Positions 1 through 9,029 of a stretch of DNA of 14,409 bases are shown here, one piece after another. The stretch comes from Candidatus Gastranaerophilales bacterium (lineage in GTDB: Bacteria; Cyanobacteriota; Vampirovibrionia; Gastranaerophilales; Gastranaerophilaceae), in the NCBI GenBank assembly GCA_900769645.1, contig CAAGHI010000064.1, positions 1 through 14,409 on the forward strand. The letters are read 5' to 3'. The position numbers were made by a program, and so were the translations under genes. Numbering within the stretch: the first letter of the stretch is position 1; the number at the start of each line of letters is the position of its first letter. The notes beneath the pieces were generated by a model, which saw only the letters and a list, made by a program, of their open reading frames with translations, made no database searches and was not told where the DNA came from.

Positions 1-69
1 AGTGCAACCGCTAAGTTTATTCAATCTTTACTTAGTCCTGAACTTAGAACACAATTTCTAAATAGTTAA
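1..69 (+). CDS. C-terminal end of an unidentified protein (partial)
   Basis: The first frame is open from the window edge to a TAA at 67-69 and encodes 22 residues ending in SPELRTQFLNS. The composition (Ala, Leu, Gln, few Asn/Lys runs) looks like real coding sequence and is less AT-biased than the following gene. The amphipathic 'AKFIQSLLSPELRTQF' pattern recalls the last helix of some periplasmic solute-binding proteins, but this is too little to assign a function. It converges on the minus-strand NTPase gene, with a hairpin between them. It could be a chance open frame. Confidence 0.4.
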   Translation, partial: SATAKFIQSLLSPELRTQFLNS

Positions 70-90
70 AGAAATCGATTTTTAAACAGC

Positions 91-113
91 AAATGTAGTG
101 CTAGACCACATTT
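91..113 (-). terminator. Hairpin between convergent genes, terminator-like
   Basis: Arms at 91-99 and 105-113 flank a 5-base loop. Read on the minus strand they form nine pairs including one G-U pair; on the plus strand the same position is an A-C mismatch. It lies 36 bases beyond the stop of the large NTPase gene and 21 bases beyond the stop of the partial + strand gene. There is no strong T tract after it (only TTT at the stem foot, then GCTGTTTAAAAA on the minus strand), so intrinsic termination is plausible but unproven. Confidence 0.35.
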
Positions 114-148
114 ATAAGAGTTATGTAATAATTACAATCATGATTCGT

Positions 149-3100
149 TTATTTATTGTCTTTTGAACTCTCTGTATACTGACCAAACGTAGCTTCATAT
201 TTGTTTAAAACAGCAGAATAATATTTGTTAAAATTCAAAAAAATGTTAAAAATATTAATTTGGTATTGTGTTTCTTGATCAGGGTCATGCTCAAGCATTT
301 CTATGTAAGAATAAGCTTTAGCTTCAATATCTTTTTTTATTCTTACTAAAGAACCAATATTTGCTTCATTAGGAGTAATCAAATACTTTTTGTTTTGCAG
401 ATGATTGTTTTTTGATAAAGAAAAATTCAATAAATGAGCAATCGATAATACTAAAGCGCAATAATCACGCATATGATCAAAATTATGAGGATCAAGAATT
501 TGCTCCCAATTGCCTAGATATGAGAATTGACCTTCAAAAGTTTTTTTGAAAATCAAATCAAAATCATAAAACTCACATTTTTCATAATCTAAAAAACAAT
601 TTATTGCACAAAAGAAATTTTCGAATAAGTTTGGAGTAATATTTTTTTGAGAAAAAATGTCTTCAAAAAGAGAATTCAATAAATCTTGATCACAAGAATA
701 TTGTGAAACAGAGTCAAAAATATCTTTTGGCAAGCAATCTTTAAGTGGATAATCGAATTTTTCTTCATAAATTTGATATTTTTCAAAATCATCATTTTTA
801 CCATTACATAATTCGAAATAATAAAAATAATCTGCTAAAAATGAAGAGTACATGCTATAAACCGCAAATAAAACAGTCTCAGGAGCATCTTTTAAAACAA
901 AATCATCGCTTTTGTTTATGTTTTCCGAAATACCTGTAACTATCAATAAATTTTGGAAATTATTTCGTGAAAATAAAGTTCTATAAAAATATTTGTCAAA
1001 TTTACGTATACTGTTGTTAATTGAAGTAAAAAGAGATGTTAAGACTCTGAAACTATTTTTTTCATGATAATGAACATCAATATCATCATTTTTAAATAGT
1101 GCACTTAGATAAATAGATAGTTGGCAAAAATTTTCCCATGTCAATTCAAAATAGAAAGGATAATCTCTAGAAATAGTATCTTTAGTCTTATTAATGAGAT
1201 TAATAATATAGTTAGAATGTCCTTCTTTTGACATATCAAGCTTATCTGAAATTCTCTTAAATTTAATGCCTAGAGAGTTAAGTGATGAAAAAAAATCATC
1301 ATTCATTAGATCACTATTTTCAATCAAGATTTGTTGAAAATGATTTAGAAAACTATCATCTTCAAATTTTGTTTCAATTAAATTTCTTGTAGAAACATCT
1401 AATAGCAATTGAGACAAAAATGATTTGTACCCCAAAGACAAAAAGAACAAAATAAACACATCATCATTTTTTTGGTTTAATAAACCATTCAATCCAGAAA
1501 AACTAATTTTCTTTTTGCTTGCTACAGAAAATAAAATTGTGAGTAAATAAGAACTCATTTTGTCACTTTCTTTAAGTTCTTCTTTTCTCATTGATATTAC
1601 TAAATCTAATAAAAAAGAGTTAATATCACATTTTTGTACAACGGCAAATTTAGTCAATTTTGCTGAATTTTCTTTGTCGCATTGCTTTTTGACTGTATCT
1701 AAATAGAAATTTAGATATTGATTTAGTAAATTTTGATCTCCTAGTTTTTTGCAAAAACCTGTCAAATATTTAAAAAATGAATAATTCAATGCACTTTTAC
1801 AATAAAAGGCATTGAAAGGAAAATAACCTATTACAAATTCAATTTCTTCTACAGGAATATTTGCTTCTGGATCGTATTCATCATTATTATTGATAAGAGA
1901 AGTTAAGAAATTTTTACTACCAATTTTAATAGAAGGTGGAATAATAACTTGAAAAATACGATACTTTTCTGAAAGATAATTATTTATAATTAAAAATTTC
2001 AATAAATCATTATTTTTTAAAATATCAATATTATTTTGAATAGAAAAATCATTATCGACAATTTCGTAAAAAGGTGTATCAATTGAAAATTTATTATCTT
2101 GTTCGTTTTTACTACTATCACATGATTTGTCTTGGAAAAATTCATATTTTCTATTTAATAGGTAGTAGATCTCACCTTCATTTTTATTAAGTTTATAACA
2201 TTCTAAAGGATAAGCGCATCTAAAAACTGCATAAGAAAATAACTCACAAACCCAATTTTTTGATTCATCAGGCTTAAAAATGTCTACAAAAAGCTCGCTA
2301 TAGAGCTCAACAAGATTGCGGTAATCATTAAAAACATCTTTTATCAATCTTAAGTCAGTTAGATAGAATGATATACCTTTAAGAAATTCATCAGTTAAAT
2401 TTTCCTTTAAGAAAAAAAAGTTTCTATTGCAGAATTTATATTTTAAAGACAAATCATTCCTCAATTGTCTTATATAACTCCATGAATTAACACTTGAAAT
2501 AAAAGGATTTGCATTAAGTGCTGCATCGAAAAACTTTACTGAATCACCTGAGTTTAAAAAGATGTCTCTTTTTAAAACATAGATAAAAACTATCCGTCTT
2601 TTTTTCCATAAAAATTCTTCCTTACATCTAGCATCATTATTAAGAATTTGATTTAGATTTCTTAAATGTGTCAGAACCTTTTTGTTATCTGTTCTATCTA
2701 GATCTTCGAAAAGAACATATTTACACTTTGACTCTTCAAACAAATAGGTTAATTCATCTATGTAAGAATCAATAACTCCTAGATTTGAATTATCTTTAAC
2801 ATTGACACCAATTGATTGAAAAGCTAAGTTTGATAATTTAAATTTAGTTGCAAAATATTTACATGCATAATATATACAAAAAGACAAATCAAGCCAAGCA
2901 CATAAAGAGTAAAAATGAAACTCAAAAAAAAGAGCGAAGATAGCTTTCTGAGTAGTTTCCGAATTATTGATAAAAGAAATGTAACAGATAAATAAAACAC
3001 AAAAGAAAAGTGTAATAACTAAAAGCGATGATTTTTCTACCTTAAACTTAGAAATCAATGAAATTGAAATATTCTTACTTAATGAACTATACAAGATTTG

Positions 3101-3826
3101 TCTTAAAATTTCATTTTCAACAGTTTGTATATCTAATCGATCTGATTGATTAGCACCAGAATCTGCTGATTTTTTGTTATCATCTAGTTTATTATTGGGA
3201 TCTGATTGATCAGATTTATCTTGACTTGACGCAGAATTAATCTTTTTCTTGTTATCATCTGATTTTTTCTTAGAATCTGTTTTTGAAGGTTCATCAGAAT
3301 TTTCTTTAGACTCAAAATGTAAACAAAGGTTATCATTTCTTTTAACGTAATCATTATTTTCTTCTGCATAAGAAAAATCAGGTAAAGATATCTTAATTAA
3401 GGTATCAGAGTATTTGTTTTTAGGACTAAAGTATGTTTCAAGAAGACTACTTTTTCCTGTTCCATAGTCTCCGAAAATTGCAATATTTTTTACATTTTTG
3501 TTTGATAAATATGAATCTAATTGTGATTTAAACGATAAATAGTGTTTCTCTTTCTTAAGATTTACAGGAGAATAATCTAAATAATCAAATTTTTTGTAAA
3601 AAATTCTTTTTAAAGAAGAGAAGATAAGCTCAAGAACCATTTTGACAGCAACAAAGATACTTCTTGAGCATACAAATAAGAGGCGAAGAACAATAAGAAA
3701 AGTAAGAAAAGTAACAAAAGCAACAGCAATCAAAAGAATATTATCTTGAGTAGTTATTTGTTGATAACATTTTGAAAGAAAATCAATCAAATTATCCATA
3801 GACATTCTCTCTAGAAGCAGAAACAT
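149..3826 (-). CDS. YobI-like membrane-anchored P-loop NTPase
   Basis: This 1225-aa protein resembles the YobI-type P-loop NTPases, large membrane ATPases of similar length that have been predicted to act in defence or conflict systems; no reaction is established that I can cite. In order, it has a hydrophobic segment at about residues 29-52, a Walker A motif GDYGTGKSS (119-127), a charged low-complexity Ser/Asp/Lys/Asn stretch (about 174-231), two further hydrophobic segments (about 267-286 and 296-325), and a Walker B-like YVLFEDLDR (370-378). It continues with RRIVFIYVLKRDIF (410-423) and a 'FLKGISFYLTDLRLIKDVFNDY' type block near 481-502. The last 700 residues are helical-looking and unrecognised. 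Residue numbers use the ATG at 3826. The ATG at 3799 (MDNLIDF...) has an AGAGAGA tract six bases upstream and may be the true start. A DNA-level duplication underlies the low-complexity insert. The gene stands alone on the minus strand, downstream of a dead IS, and base composition is very AT-rich, suggesting transfer. The family call is from motif pattern and length; function is inferred. Confidence 0.8.
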   Translation of the reverse strand: MFLLLERMSMDNLIDFLSKCYQQITTQDNILLIAVAFVTFLTFLIVLRLLFVCSRSIFVAVKMVLELIFSSLKRIFYKKFDYLDYSPVNLKKEKHYLSFKSQLDSYLSNKNVKNIAIFGDYGTGKSSLLETYFSPKNKYSDTLIKISLPDFSYAEENNDYVKRNDNLCLHFESKENSDEPSKTDSKKKSDDNKKKINSASSQDKSDQSDPNNKLDDNKKSADSGANQSDRLDIQTVENEILRQILYSSLSKNISISLISKFKVEKSSLLVITLFFCVLFICYISFINNSETTQKAIFALFFEFHFYSLCAWLDLSFCIYYACKYFATKFKLSNLAFQSIGVNVKDNSNLGVIDSYIDELTYLFEESKCKYVLFEDLDRTDNKKVLTHLRNLNQILNNDARCKEEFLWKKRRIVFIYVLKRDIFLNSGDSVKFFDAALNANPFISSVNSWSYIRQLRNDLSLKYKFCNRNFFFLKENLTDEFLKGISFYLTDLRLIKDVFNDYRNLVELYSELFVDIFKPDESKNWVCELFSYAVFRCAYPLECYKLNKNEGEIYYLLNRKYEFFQDKSCDSSKNEQDNKFSIDTPFYEIVDNDFSIQNNIDILKNNDLLKFLIINNYLSEKYRIFQVIIPPSIKIGSKNFLTSLINNNDEYDPEANIPVEEIEFVIGYFPFNAFYCKSALNYSFFKYLTGFCKKLGDQNLLNQYLNFYLDTVKKQCDKENSAKLTKFAVVQKCDINSFLLDLVISMRKEELKESDKMSSYLLTILFSVASKKKISFSGLNGLLNQKNDDVFILFFLSLGYKSFLSQLLLDVSTRNLIETKFEDDSFLNHFQQILIENSDLMNDDFFSSLNSLGIKFKRISDKLDMSKEGHSNYIINLINKTKDTISRDYPFYFELTWENFCQLSIYLSALFKNDDIDVHYHEKNSFRVLTSLFTSINNSIRKFDKYFYRTLFSRNNFQNLLIVTGISENINKSDDFVLKDAPETVLFAVYSMYSSFLADYFYYFELCNGKNDDFEKYQIYEEKFDYPLKDCLPKDIFDSVSQYSCDQDLLNSLFEDIFSQKNITPNLFENFFCAINCFLDYEKCEFYDFDLIFKKTFEGQFSYLGNWEQILDPHNFDHMRDYCALVLSIAHLLNFSLSKNNHLQNKKYLITPNEANIGSLVRIKKDIEAKAYSYIEMLEHDPDQETQYQINIFNIFLNFNKYYSAVLNKYEATFGQYTESSKDNK

Positions 3827-3946
3827 AAACCTTGTTTACGGCCACAAAATGAGGTCGATCGTTATAACAAAAATTGTTAGTTATTCATATACTGTAGTTA
3901 ACCTGTAACGTTAAGCTAAAAGTTTATATTAACTTGTTTGGCATCA

Positions 3947-3984
3947 ATTGAACCGAAAAATTATGTGATGTTGATCGGTTCGAT
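3947..3984. repeat. Inverted repeat with 10-base arms
   Basis: Arms ATTGAACCGA (3947-3956) and TCGGTTCGAT (3975-3984) are complementary at 9 of 10 positions around an 18-base spacer. The site lies upstream of the NTPase gene, just beyond the candidate -35 element. There is no T run on either side, so it does not look like an intrinsic terminator. An operator or a leftover IS end are both possible. Confidence 0.4.
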
Positions 3985-4077
3985 TTGTTTGCCGTTAACC
4001 TTGTTTTTATATCTGAAAAGAATGTTCATAAAGATCCAATAATAACGATCTTAGAAAGGATCAAATAACTTAATATA

Positions 4078-4121
4078 TCATGCAGAAACAAGTATATTTA
4101 TTTGAATAAACTTGTCATGAT
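4078..4121. repeat. Imperfect inverted repeat downstream of the dead transposase
   Basis: The core 4088-4115 has 13-base arms matching at 11 positions around two bases. An outer ATCATG/CATGAT pair extends it to 4078-4121, with an unpaired CAGAA on one side. It sits 17 bases beyond the transposase stop on the minus strand. It may be the transcription stop or part of the IS end. No T tract follows. Confidence 0.35.
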
Positions 4122-4137
4122 CTTATCTGCTCATGTT

Positions 4138-5843
4138 TTAATCAGCAGATGCTATATAAGGTCGATATGTGTCACTTATGTAGTATCTGCACCATTCTTC
4201 TCCCATAGATAACAGGATTTGCTGCATATCTAAAGGAACTCCTGTTAATCTTACAAACTCTGTACCAGGTGAATATGTCAGACTGATATTAGAGTTTGCA
4301 AGGTACTGATAAACTCTCATCAATGATGGTCTTGAAAGCACGTTCTTATGGTCAGGGGTGTAGGACCCGTAAGTCTTTGCACTTCCATCTTCTTTCTCAT
4401 CAGATATTCTGTAGCAGAATAGATTAAAAGAGCTTAAGTCATTATCCACATCAGAGCATTTATTCTTGATGGGCTTTCAAGGTACAAAGTGTTTACCAGT
4501 AATCTTTTATCTTTAAGGCATCTCCAGTTTCTCTCAACTACAGATTGCTTCTTATAGATAGAAAGTAATTCTTTCATCGTCCATTTACGCTCTGTATCAT
4601 TAGTACAGATGACGTAATAGGTTGAGTTTTCAACAGTAGCTTTTACGGCTTCACTGTTAATTGAAGCTACAGCATGAACTTTAACAGCAATAGTGACAGG
4701 CTTTTCATCTTTCTTAGGTTTGCCTCTACCTTTATGTCCTTTTACCTCTTCATAGGTAATGTCTGATATAGATACAAGCTTAAGCTTTGCTGTAATATCA
4801 TCTATGCTCTTTTGAGCATCAGCCATACATTTGCATGGCTTGGTTTCAAGTTTAGTTAAGGCTTTTTGAACTTTCTCAAGTTCTTTATTAGCCTTTTTAG
4901 TAATAGTAGCTTCTTTCCTGTTATGGAGAAGTTCATTCTGAACTAAAAGTCTTTTGAACTTCTGTTCTCCTATAGTACATTCTCCACACCACATAGCTTT
5001 GACACCATCAGGCTCATTACTGTCTACAGGTACGAGCTTATCTGGCTCTTGAGCTAACAGCTTAAAGCACTCTGTTGCCTGACCGTAAGAGTCTGGTATT
5101 CTGGTTACTGAATACAGATGATTTGATGCTAATTATTTAGCATTATCACTGGTACATAAAGCACTGTCTGCTACCAGATATCTTAAGTCTTTAAACTGCT
5201 CTTTAATTAGGGACCAGTAAGTAATAATGACATCTTTAAAACTTGTCTTATCACTGGTGTGTCCACTAACACATTTTTCAAATAACGGTATGTGACTAAA
5301 CTCATCACATATCATCAGCTCATTTATCTGATTTAATTCATGATGGCTGTCTCTACTGTATCCCTTATCAAGTACGATATCACAGCCATCTTCAACTCTG
5401 GTCTGACCTTCATAGTGGAAACTGGTTGAGTCTATATGTACTGAAACAGGATTAAGCTCAAGTTTAGTTGCTACCGCTTGAGAACATCTTAGAAACAGTC
5501 TTTCAGGTCCAAAGTCAGCTATTGCATCCAGTAATCTTGAAAGAACATCCCTGTTTATGTCTTCTACATTAAGCTCCTCATTACCAGTTAAAGCTCTTAC
5601 TGGTTTACCACGGTAAAACTCTGAGGTTCCGTACAATGACTGGTATAGTACATTCAATACCTGACAACACAGAAGCTTCACTAACTCACTTTGAGTTACC
5701 TTTACATGTGAACCTATCTTTCCAATACAGGATTCAATTACTGGTGCTAATTCAAAGTAATCAAAACCTGCTGCTGTAAGTCCTATATTTCCTAGCTCTG
5801 TTGAAAGTAAATCACCTGTGTTATCAAACTGTACTGCCATCAT
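4138..5843 (-). pseudogene. Decayed IS1634-type (IS4-like DDE) transposase
   Basis: One transposase reading frame is broken into three pieces. The first (5133-5843, 236 codons) carries HIDSTSFH with Asp138, the GYSRDSHHELNQ block typical of IS1634-type enzymes, and LVADSAL with Asp226. It ends at a TAA (5133-5135), but the same frame continues at once with ASNHLYSVTRIPDSYGQATECF and then MWCGECTIGEQKF, so this is a simple nonsense mutation. The middle piece holds VVERNWRCLKDKR with the expected catalytic Glu and ends at a second in-frame TAA (4434-4436). Beyond that stop the same frame still reads ALLIYSATEYLMRKK, a typical family C-terminus. A frameshift at about 4370-4395 then moves the conserved sequence into the frame that ends at 4138 with GEEWCRYY. 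Two stops plus a frameshift make it inactive. G+C is clearly higher than in the flanking genes, matching the permease, so it probably entered from the host genome pool after the AT-rich island arrived. The ends of the element are unresolved. Confidence 0.9.
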
Positions 5844-6296
5844 TGTGATCCTGTAATATCATCTTTGATGGCTATCTTTTAACCTATGTTGACTGCATAC
5901 TCAAGCATGTAGAGCTAAGCGTGATCTTTGTATCACATAGTGATAATGTGAATATTGTAAAGTGCTCCTAAATTCACATAATCAAAATTATCAGATTGAT
6001 TTATTTAAAATAATTGTTACATTAAGTATGCTATTTTAAAAAGTGATCGAAAATCAAATACTTAAATAAATCAGAATATATTCCTAATTTTTACTGCTCA
6101 ATGTCAGTTTTAAAGTGTCTTTACAGGCAATTTAAAAGAGAGACAGAAAAATGCAATTATATACAGATTTGTGGCCTAATCACACTGATTTTTTTATGAA
6201 CAGACAGTCTGCTTTGAGACTGGCTTAAAATGTTTAAGATGTTATTTCAGACCATTTACTAATTTTTCATTCAGCCCCTTTTTTCTAATAGTTGAT
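5844..6296. other. Gene-free stretch between IS remnant and methyltransferase gene
   Basis: This 453-base stretch contains no supported gene. It holds an inverted repeat at 5946-5979, an 11-base palindrome CAGACAGTCTG at 6201-6211, and a 25-codon plus-strand open frame (6151-6228) preceded by AAAGAGAGACAG, which I do not call as a gene. The right end of the IS1634-type element must lie near 5850-6000, but I could not place it. No convincing intrinsic terminator for the upstream methyltransferase gene was seen. Confidence 0.4.
5946..5979. repeat. Inverted repeat near the right side of the IS remnant
   Basis: Perfect 8-base arms ATGTGAAT (5946-5953) and ATTCACAT (5972-5979) flank an 18-base spacer. 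It is about 100 bases upstream of the dead transposase start. It may be part of the element's regulatory end or a chance AT-rich repeat. Confidence 0.3.
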
Positions 6297-9023
6297 TTAA
6301 TTTGAAAACAACCTTACATTGTGCATTGCAAGCAAAGTGCAATATATAGTTTCGTAAAGTTGCTCCAAACCGAATGCTTTCAACACAGCTTTATCAAAAT
6401 CTACCCTTTCCAGATCTTTATTAATATCTTTCAAATCTGGTATTTTTTTATCTTTAATCTTATTAAATTTATTAATAATGTCACATGCAGAAATATAATC
6501 AATTTGACTGGGATCTGGCATATTACATTGTTCTAAACTTTTCTTAGATAAATCAAGAACTCCTTGACCTCTTCCAAAACCTGCTGCTTCAACAGCAAAA
6601 AGAGTTACGATAGAGTTTAGCAAAGCATGGCATAAATCCTTATTTGAAACATCTTTTTTATAGATTAATCCTATTAATCGCTGATTAATAAAAGATGGGA
6701 CATCAAACCTTGCAAAAAAAATTCTTTCATTAGGGTTTAGTGGGGCGCAGATATCAACAATTTCATTCGTTAGTAGCTGATACCAATAGCAGTTTTCTTT
6801 CATCAAAACTTTTGGGAGAGGGACTCCTTTTTTATTAACTTTGTTCCTAAATTTATCAATCCATGATAGTGCACCTATACAGTGCTGTTCTTGTAACTCC
6901 TCTTCAGTCATATTACAACAAAAGGCATCACCATCTGCAACAGCTCTCAAAGAGATGATATTTTTTGAATTAATTAAAACCTTTTTCAAGAATTTAGCTT
7001 CAATATTCAATTTACCATTTTTATCTTTTGGAAAAAATAGCTCATCCCAACCTCGTCTTGAGCCTCTTATAACATTAAACAAATCTCCTATCTTAACTAA
7101 TTTGTCTTTTATAGAGAAATACCAATCGAGCTTATAAAATAATGAATTAAAGGAAAGTCCCTTTTCTTTTAATTCCTTAATTTCACTTTGAGTATATGAT
7201 GAAATTTCAACTACATCAGAATTTAGTTCTTCATTAAGCAAAGACGAATTAACAATGTCATCTTCGATACTTGGTGAAATAGAAATTTGTTTTAAACTTT
7301 TTTTCCATAAAAAGAAACTTGTTTTGTAGTTTGATAAATTTTTCTTTTTTGACAAAATTAGAATAGTAGTAATAACATCAGCTTTAAACCACTTTTCTTT
7401 GCCACTTATATGAATTTGGTTGATTTCATATACAATATTTAATGCATCGTAAAATTTAATGCCAGCCTGAGAGCCTAACCATGAATTAGAAGTGATTATT
7501 CCTATTCGTCCATCATCATTAATTAAGCTAATTAGTTTTAAAGCAATATAACAATAAAGGTCAGATCGTCTATCTAATTCATCTGATTTATTTACTAATG
7601 AAAATAACTTCACATCATCCGATGATAAATTAGAAAACAATACAAAAGGAAGGTTAGAGCAAATTGCGCCAAATTCTGGTAAAGAGTAGTTAATTATATT
7701 TCCAGAGGATGGATCTACTATTGGAATTACATCTCCTACAGTCAGATCTAAAGCATTATGTTTAAAAAGGCGATTAGCTATTTTAAAAGAGTCACTATCA
7801 GTCATACTTATGTTAGCAACTTGAAGTGCATAACTACTTTTATCGCTTGCCCAAACAGTATCTATTGCCAACTTTGGAGGCATACATTCTTTTTTTAATT
7901 TAATAGCCTCTTTTGCAATAGTTCCTGTTCCGCAACAACAATCTAATATATTTTGACTTCTGTCCAACAAGGTAATTTTAACTAAAATTCTTGCCAATAC
8001 TTCTGGTGTTGTAAATTGACCATTCAGGCTTTTTTTTGATGATTTCACTGTCGATTCCAAGATTTCTTGGAATACACTTTGACTTAAATTAGTTATCCCG
8101 TTATTTGATAGAAAGTGTGATAATTCGATTAAGTCTGTCCAACAGTCTTCTGAAACATACTCGCAATATTGAATTCCATAAAATATATTATAAAAATCAG
8201 AAGAATTAGAAATTTCTCTAAATATGATGTTTGCATCTTTTGGTAGAGTGTTTTCATTAATCTTTTCAACTAAACAAGCTGCATTCTGCACTCTTTTGAT
8301 CAAATGGGCAAAAATAAACCGGTTTGTCCAATTTAGAATCACAGATTTTGCATAGGCAGTGTATACATCTTCTTCTTCATACTCGCATTTGATATCTTTC
8401 CACCATTTTTCAAGTTCAGCCTTCATTATTTGATTTTTAAAAGAAGCTTCTTTTAACTTATCCGAAACTGAAGGTATATGATTAACAATTAAATGTGGAA
8501 CCGTATACTCTGATATAGCTTTTCCTATAGAAGATGTTTTGTAATTTCCTTTTAACAGATATTCATTTATCGATATAAAAATATTTTTTAGTAATATATG
8601 CCACTCTTTTGAATATTTTTTTACATCATCCCTTGTTTTTATGAATGATGTTTCATTCCATTCCTTTTCTTTTTTAAAAGTATCATCCTTTTGCTTAATA
8701 TACAAAACACCATATGTAAAATTCCATATAAAACAACTAGTTAAATTTAAAGAATTAGCTTTTCTTTGAGCATCTTTAATAAAAACCTCGTTACCTATGT
8801 CAACATCAGGCATTTTTAATTCCCAGCCCTGAAGAATTTGCGTTTTATCTTTATCTCCATACAAGATGACATCTGGAAACATCCTGCATGTTTTTCCTTG
8901 AGATATTGTTGCCTCTCCTCCTACATTTTTTATTTTTAAATCGGAGCTAGACAATATGCTATTAAGGTACGAGATGATATCGATTGCCCAGCTTCTTTCA
9001 TTTTGTTTAATCTTTGGTTGCAT
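6297..9023 (-). CDS. Single-chain nuclease / N6-adenine methyltransferase, type IIG-like
   Basis: This 908-aa protein looks like a fused restriction-modification enzyme that would cut DNA and methylate adenine in the same recognition site. The N-terminus has a PD-(D/E)XK-type pattern: FPDVILYG with Asp51, then GWELKMP with Glu68 and Lys70, followed by Gln86 in DAQRKAN. A helical region leads to GQFTTPEVLARILV (335-348), usual at the start of HsdM/type IIG methylase domains. The SAM-binding motif I is ILDCCCGTGT (359-368), and the catalytic motif IV is SNLPF (456-460), which has Leu where NPPF is usual. RRSDLYCYIALKLISLINDDGRIGIITSNSWLG follows (485-517). The C-terminal third, from GDLFNVIRGSRRGWDELFF, resembles a target-recognition domain. 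The start is supported by AGGA (9028-9031), which overlaps the stop of the upstream methyltransferase gene only 6 bases away, suggesting translational coupling. It could instead be a methylase plus degenerate nuclease. Domain calls are from motifs; target sequence is unknown. Confidence 0.82.
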   Translation of the reverse strand: MQPKIKQNERSWAIDIISYLNSILSSSDLKIKNVGGEATISQGKTCRMFPDVILYGDKDKTQILQGWELKMPDVDIGNEVFIKDAQRKANSLNLTSCFIWNFTYGVLYIKQKDDTFKKEKEWNETSFIKTRDDVKKYSKEWHILLKNIFISINEYLLKGNYKTSSIGKAISEYTVPHLIVNHIPSVSDKLKEASFKNQIMKAELEKWWKDIKCEYEEEDVYTAYAKSVILNWTNRFIFAHLIKRVQNAACLVEKINENTLPKDANIIFREISNSSDFYNIFYGIQYCEYVSEDCWTDLIELSHFLSNNGITNLSQSVFQEILESTVKSSKKSLNGQFTTPEVLARILVKITLLDRSQNILDCCCGTGTIAKEAIKLKKECMPPKLAIDTVWASDKSSYALQVANISMTDSDSFKIANRLFKHNALDLTVGDVIPIVDPSSGNIINYSLPEFGAICSNLPFVLFSNLSSDDVKLFSLVNKSDELDRRSDLYCYIALKLISLINDDGRIGIITSNSWLGSQAGIKFYDALNIVYEINQIHISGKEKWFKADVITTILILSKKKNLSNYKTSFFLWKKSLKQISISPSIEDDIVNSSLLNEELNSDVVEISSYTQSEIKELKEKGLSFNSLFYKLDWYFSIKDKLVKIGDLFNVIRGSRRGWDELFFPKDKNGKLNIEAKFLKKVLINSKNIISLRAVADGDAFCCNMTEEELQEQHCIGALSWIDKFRNKVNKKGVPLPKVLMKENCYWYQLLTNEIVDICAPLNPNERIFFARFDVPSFINQRLIGLIYKKDVSNKDLCHALLNSIVTLFAVEAAGFGRGQGVLDLSKKSLEQCNMPDPSQIDYISACDIINKFNKIKDKKIPDLKDINKDLERVDFDKAVLKAFGLEQLYETIYCTLLAMHNVRLFSN

Positions 9024-9029
9024 ATTGTC

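Larger units (their letters stand above)
3827..4137. other. Gene-free stretch upstream of the NTPase gene
   Basis: No coding frame is supported here. It probably holds the promoter of the NTPase gene and one end of the IS1634-type remnant. A weak minus-strand promoter candidate is TTAACG (3909-3914), a 17-base spacer, then TATATG (3886-3891), each 4 of 6 to the sigma-70 consensus. An inverted repeat lies at 3947-3984 and a longer imperfect one at 4078-4121. No clear insertion-sequence terminus or target duplication was found by eye. Confidence 0.4.

Noticed and set aside
745..939. Plus-strand open frame of 64 codons inside the NTPase gene
   Set aside because: It lies antisense within a well-supported gene and shows Asn/Lys/His-rich translation with no recognisable motif. 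The same applies to plus-strand frames at 6321-6536, 6841-7137, 9404-9610 and 11284-11487, and to minus-strand alternate frames at 3184-3369 and 12481-12669.
4138..5843. Stop-codon reassignment or programmed readthrough in the IS1634-type transposase
   Set aside because: The neighbouring genes use TAA and TAG as ordinary stops, and a separate frameshift is also present, so decay is the simpler explanation.
4020..6000. Terminal inverted repeats and target duplication of the IS1634-type element
   Set aside because: The visible inverted repeats (4078-4121, 5946-5979) do not match each other as left and right ends, and no flanking duplication was found by eye.
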